Shown in pieces: positions 5,469-7,689 of a stretch of DNA of 7,689 nt; position 1 is the first letter of the stretch, and every line of letters starts with the position of its first letter. Where the stretch lies: positions 1 to 7,689 of the forward strand of contig JADGOA010000180.1 of the NCBI GenBank assembly GCA_017883215.1. Direction: 5' to 3'. Position numbers and translations under genes: made by a program. This DNA is from Thermoanaerobaculia bacterium (lineage in GTDB: Bacteria > Acidobacteriota > Thermoanaerobaculia > Gp7-AA8). Below the pieces are notes generated by a model, which made no database searches, had not been told where the DNA came from, and saw only the letters and a program-made list of their open reading frames with translations.

Positions 5469-6106
5469 CCACCACGACCATCATCGACGACTCGGACTCC
5501 CCGATAGCTGCCCCGCCGACCTCGCCGGCGCGGTCAGCTATCGGTGTCCGATCTCGCGCTCGCGCGGCAGTTGTCGTTCTGGCGTCTTGCGCGTCGCTCG
5601 GCTCGCTGGCCTCGTACGCATGGCGTCATCGGGTTGAGGCGAGCGGACTCGACGCGCCTCCATTCAGCATCGAGAATGCGGCCTGGCGCTCCGTGCTCAC
5701 GGTCGCAGCGACACGGGAGCCTTCGTGTCCGCCGTCAATCCCGGTCGTGATCCTCTACGTCAGTGGTTCATGCGTTCATTGTCAGGCAGAGCTCAGGCGC
5801 TGGTCGAATCTCGTTCGAAGCGGTGCTCCGCAGCTGTCCTGCATCGGTCTTGCAGTCGTGGCAGCGCCGAGCAAGGCGACCTCGCCCCCACGCTGGCTCC
5901 CCGCAGAAATCGCTTCGACGCTGCTGTGGGATCACGACGGCACGGTCGCTCGGGCCCTGAACGTTCGACTGGTCCCGCTCGCGGCTTACGTCACCAGCAA
6001 GGGCGTCGTGATCGCAAGAGTCGTCGGCGAAACATCCGAAGTATTGACCAGCCGGCACTTGGCCGACCTTCGCCGAACCTCGGATGCAAGCAGAGGAGTT
6101 CACTAG
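5465..6106 (+). CDS. Membrane-anchored thioredoxin-like protein with CVHC motif
   Basis: This 213-residue protein starts with GTG, overlapping the TGA of peptide 2 by four bases. No good ribosome site precedes it, so translational coupling is likely. Residues 1-33 are disordered-looking and end in basic RSRARA. Residues 34-53 form one hydrophobic segment. The rest, about 90-200, is thioredoxin-like: strand VVILYVSG (94-101), active-site C103-V-H-C106, helix, strand IGLAVVAA, and RLVPLAAYV with P171 in the place of the cis-proline, then KGVVIARVVG. Basic residues before the TM segment predict a domain facing the periplasm or cell exterior. Such proteins oxidise, reduce or isomerise disulfides; which one applies cannot be told from CVHC alone. 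Lying directly after two peptides with four module cysteines each, it probably handles their disulfides. Extra cysteines are C42 (membrane), C88 and C126. It might instead pass electrons for unrelated envelope proteins, which is less likely given the coupling. Confidence 0.8.
   Translation: MTTTTIIDDSDSPIAAPPTSPARSAIGVRSRARAAVVVLASCASLGSLASYAWRHRVEASGLDAPPFSIENAAWRSVLTVAATREPSCPPSIPVVILYVSGSCVHCQAELRRWSNLVRSGAPQLSCIGLAVVAAPSKATSPPRWLPAEIASTLLWDHDGTVARALNVRLVPLAAYVTSKGVVIARVVGETSEVLTSRHLADLRRTSDASRGVH
6092..6098 (+). promoter_or_regulatory. Ribosome binding site fixing the start of the Yip1-like gene
   Basis: AGAGGAG lies 9 bases before the ATG at 6108. The in-frame ATG at 6084 lies upstream of this site and has no comparable match, so 6108 is preferred. 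The site is inside the last codons of the thioredoxin-like gene. Confidence 0.6.
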
Positions 6107-6107
6107 A

Positions 6108-6731
6108 ATGAATAGTCGTGCCGCGGGAACGTTCGCGCGAATCGTCGAACAGCGCACTCCAGTCATCGAACCGCTCGCAATCGTCGCCACCGTCTCGCTG
6201 CTCACGACGTGGGCGATCCAGCCGTACTTTGTCCACGCACTCGCTCAGCAGGGAGCCGCGGCGCAAGGCGCCGCACAGGCTGCACTCTGGTTGTCGGGCG
6301 TTCTTTCTCCGCTGACAGCGCTCATCAAGGCGGTCGCGGCAGCTCTCATCTGCTGGTCGTGCGCCGTCTACCTCGACGAGCGGCTGTCGTTGCTCAAGCT
6401 CGTTTCAATCTTCTGCATCGCGGAAACGCTCTTTTCTCTTCGCGACTTGACGATGCTGGGGGTGCTCGCCGCACGCGGCGTTGACAGTGTGCGCACCACC
6501 TCCGACCTCATGGTCGCGTTCGGCATCAACGCGTTCATCCACGCACCGTCCTCGCTAGAGAGGATCGGATTCGAAAGTTGGGATCTCTTCACCGTCGCGT
6601 GGGGCATACTGATCTTCTGGATGATTCGCGCGCTGTTCAAGACAGATACGCGGTCGGCGGCGTGCCTGGCGGCGATGGCGTTCACCTTTCGCACCCTTTT
6701 CGCCGCCGCCAGCTTGTTGTACAGCCTCTAG
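6108..6731 (+). CDS. Five-TM membrane protein, Yip1-like
   Basis: This is a 207-residue integral membrane protein with hydrophobic segments near 20-38, 67-88, 94-120, 155-176 and 182-203. The first pair is split by a polar Gln/Ala-rich loop (45-60). The arrangement and size resemble bacterial Yip1-family proteins: an early TM segment after a short N-terminus, an extended loop, then four packed TM segments with a charged interruption (YLDERLSLLK, 88-97). The match is by overall shape rather than a diagnostic motif. The biochemical role of bacterial Yip1-like proteins is not established. It follows the thioredoxin-like gene by one base and abuts the ABC ATPase. That position would suit an immunity protein, or an accessory subunit of the transporter, and both are guesses. 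It might also be an ABC-2-like membrane subunit, but those normally have six TM segments. Confidence 0.6.
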   Translation: MNSRAAGTFARIVEQRTPVIEPLAIVATVSLLTTWAIQPYFVHALAQQGAAAQGAAQAALWLSGVLSPLTALIKAVAAALICWSCAVYLDERLSLLKLVSIFCIAETLFSLRDLTMLGVLAARGVDSVRTTSDLMVAFGINAFIHAPSSLERIGFESWDLFTVAWGILIFWMIRALFKTDTRSAACLAAMAFTFRTLFAAASLLYSL

Positions 6732-7493
6732 ATGGCGCTACGCACCTCAAAATGGATTCATCGCCCGTTTATGGAAGCACGAATCGCACTCCGTCAGTTC
6801 TCGGTAAAGTATCCATCGTTCACGCTCGCACCGCTCTCGCTCGAGTTCAGGCCAGGTGAGCGCGTCGCGTTCGTGGGCCCAAACGGCTCCGGAAAGACCA
6901 CGACGCTTCGCGCGCTCGCCGGTCGACTCCAGGATTACGACGGCTCGATCTTAATTGACGGTCAGGATCTCCGCGACCTTCTGCCGCTCGGTCGGCGGCA
7001 AATCGGCCTGCTTCCCGAGACGCTGGCGGGCTACGGTTGGATGACGGTGCGGGAGCATCTCGCGTTCCTTCGGGAATTCTATCCGCGCTGGGATATGTAC
7101 TACGCGGCTCACTTGGCGGATCGATTGCGCGTTCCTCTCGACCAAGCGATCGGCCGATTGTCGAAGGGCACCCGAGTGAAAGTGTCGTTCATCGCTGCGG
7201 AGGCCTACCGGCCGCCATTGCTCCTGTTGGACGAGCCGACGTCCGGCCTCGACCCTGAAGTCCGAGGAGAGCTCATCAACGCGATCCTTTCGTCGGTGGA
7301 TGCACAGTCGGAACGCGTAGTCCTCTTCTCGACACATCTGCTCGAAGATGTCGAGCTCATCGCCGACCGGGTATTGCTGCTGGTGAACGGGCGGCTCGAC
7401 ATGGACGCATCAGTGTCTGAGCTCCGTGAGGCGGATCGAGGAGCGAGTCTTGCAAAGATTCTTTACGCAGCGCTATCTCGCGCGAAGAGTTGA
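6732..7493 (+). CDS. ABC transporter ATP-binding protein (ABC-2/antibiotic-resistance type)
   Basis: This is a cytoplasmic ATPase subunit of 253 residues from ATG 6732, which directly follows the previous TAG. Motifs are Walker A GPNGSGKT (49-56), LPETLAGYGW (94-103) where the Q-loop position is Glu as in many ABC-2-type ATPases, signature LSKGTR (143-148) instead of LSGGQ, Walker B LLLLDEPT (163-170) with catalytic E168, D-loop SGLD (171-174) and switch H202 in FSTHLLEDVE. All key residues are present, so it should be active. The LSKG signature and short length suit transporters for antibiotic or bacteriocin export and self-resistance rather than importers. ATG 6771 (MEARIALRQF) is an alternative start that fits the family N-terminus better; neither start has a clear ribosome site. 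A permease gene begins four bases after the stop, so the two probably form one transporter. Cargo is unknown; the peptides upstream are the natural candidates. Confidence 0.92.
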   Translation: MALRTSKWIHRPFMEARIALRQFSVKYPSFTLAPLSLEFRPGERVAFVGPNGSGKTTTLRALAGRLQDYDGSILIDGQDLRDLLPLGRRQIGLLPETLAGYGWMTVREHLAFLREFYPRWDMYYAAHLADRLRVPLDQAIGRLSKGTRVKVSFIAAEAYRPPLLLLDEPTSGLDPEVRGELINAILSSVDAQSERVVLFSTHLLEDVELIADRVLLLVNGRLDMDASVSELREADRGASLAKILYAALSRAKS

Positions 7494-7497
7494 ACCG

Positions 7498-7689
7498 ATG
7501 ATTCCACTTCTGCTGTTGGAACTCAGGCGGCAGCGCCCAATGGTTCTGAGAATGGCCTGCCTCACCATCATCGTCGGCGTCGTGTTCTTCCTGGCAGGAA
7601 AACGCACGCCGGCCGACTTTCTTGCGATCCTGATCGGAAGCAGCCTCGGCGTCGTCTTGATCGTGCCAATGGGCATCTCGCGCGACAAG
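7498..7689 (+). CDS. ABC transporter permease, N-terminal fragment (runs off window)
   Basis: The frame is open from ATG 7498 to the window end, giving 64 residues with no stop. A short amphipathic basic start (ELRRQRPMVLR, 8-18) leads into a hydrophobic segment (19-33), then a polar GKRTPADF loop and a second hydrophobic segment (41-57). A basic N-terminal interfacial helix before TM1 is typical of ABC-2-type permeases. It follows the ATPase by four bases, with AAGAG (7485-7489) 8 bases before the ATG. It is read as the membrane partner of that ATPase by position and hydrophobicity; the fragment is too short for a family motif. Confidence 0.65.
   Translation, partial: MIPLLLLELRRQRPMVLRMACLTIIVGVVFFLAGKRTPADFLAILIGSSLGVVLIVPMGISRDK

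Noticed and set aside
6084..6107. Earlier ATG start for the Yip1-like gene
   Set aside because: A good AGAGGAG ribosome site lies between this ATG and the one at 6108, and the extra eight residues overlap the end of the previous gene.

Overview
The window is GC-rich and densely coded, and looks like chromosomal DNA from an environmental, probably Gram-negative, bacterium. The very large AfsR/SARP-type BTAD-ATPase regulator, the HD-GYP protein and the GC-rich codon use would suit Gemmatimonadota or a similar soil lineage. That placement is an inference from gene content, not from any phylogenetic marker.

Layout. (1) 2-301, plus strand: the C-terminal end of an HD-GYP phosphodiesterase. (2) 344-3445, minus strand: a 1033-residue regulator with an OmpR-type winged helix, a BTAD domain, an AAA/STAND-like ATPase and a TPR-like helical tail. 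It converges on the HD-GYP gene. (3) 3446-3638: a divergent intergenic region with a plausible minus-strand promoter and a CGTCAC direct repeat at 11-bp phasing. (4) 3639-4031, plus strand: a RidA-family protein that lacks the usual substrate-binding Arg. (5) 4107 to the window end, plus strand: a tightly packed run of seven genes. These are a membrane-anchored C39 cysteine peptidase, two small Cys/Gly-rich secreted peptides, a membrane-anchored thioredoxin-like CVHC protein, a five-TM Yip1-like membrane protein, an ABC ATPase, and the start of an ABC permease.

The run in (5) is the interesting part. The two small proteins (111 aa and 95 or 108 aa) share a secretion signal, an Ala/Ser/Thr-containing linker and a hydrophobic glycine-rich C-terminal module. 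In that module a CxxC pair is separated by 30 or 28 residues from a CxxxC pair ending in C-x-[A/S]-T-C. I do not recognise them as a named family. They look like paired precursors of a bacteriocin-like or other secreted, disulfide-bonded peptide.

A working model, which is inference: the precursors leave by Sec; the thioredoxin-like protein, facing the periplasm, forms or shuffles their disulfides; the C39 peptidase, also predicted to face the periplasm, trims them; and the Yip1-like protein and ABC transporter give export or self-protection. A C39 peptidase outside the cytoplasm acting on Sec-type precursors would differ from the classic peptidase-ABC exporter arrangement. No tRNA, rRNA, CRISPR or insertion sequence was seen.
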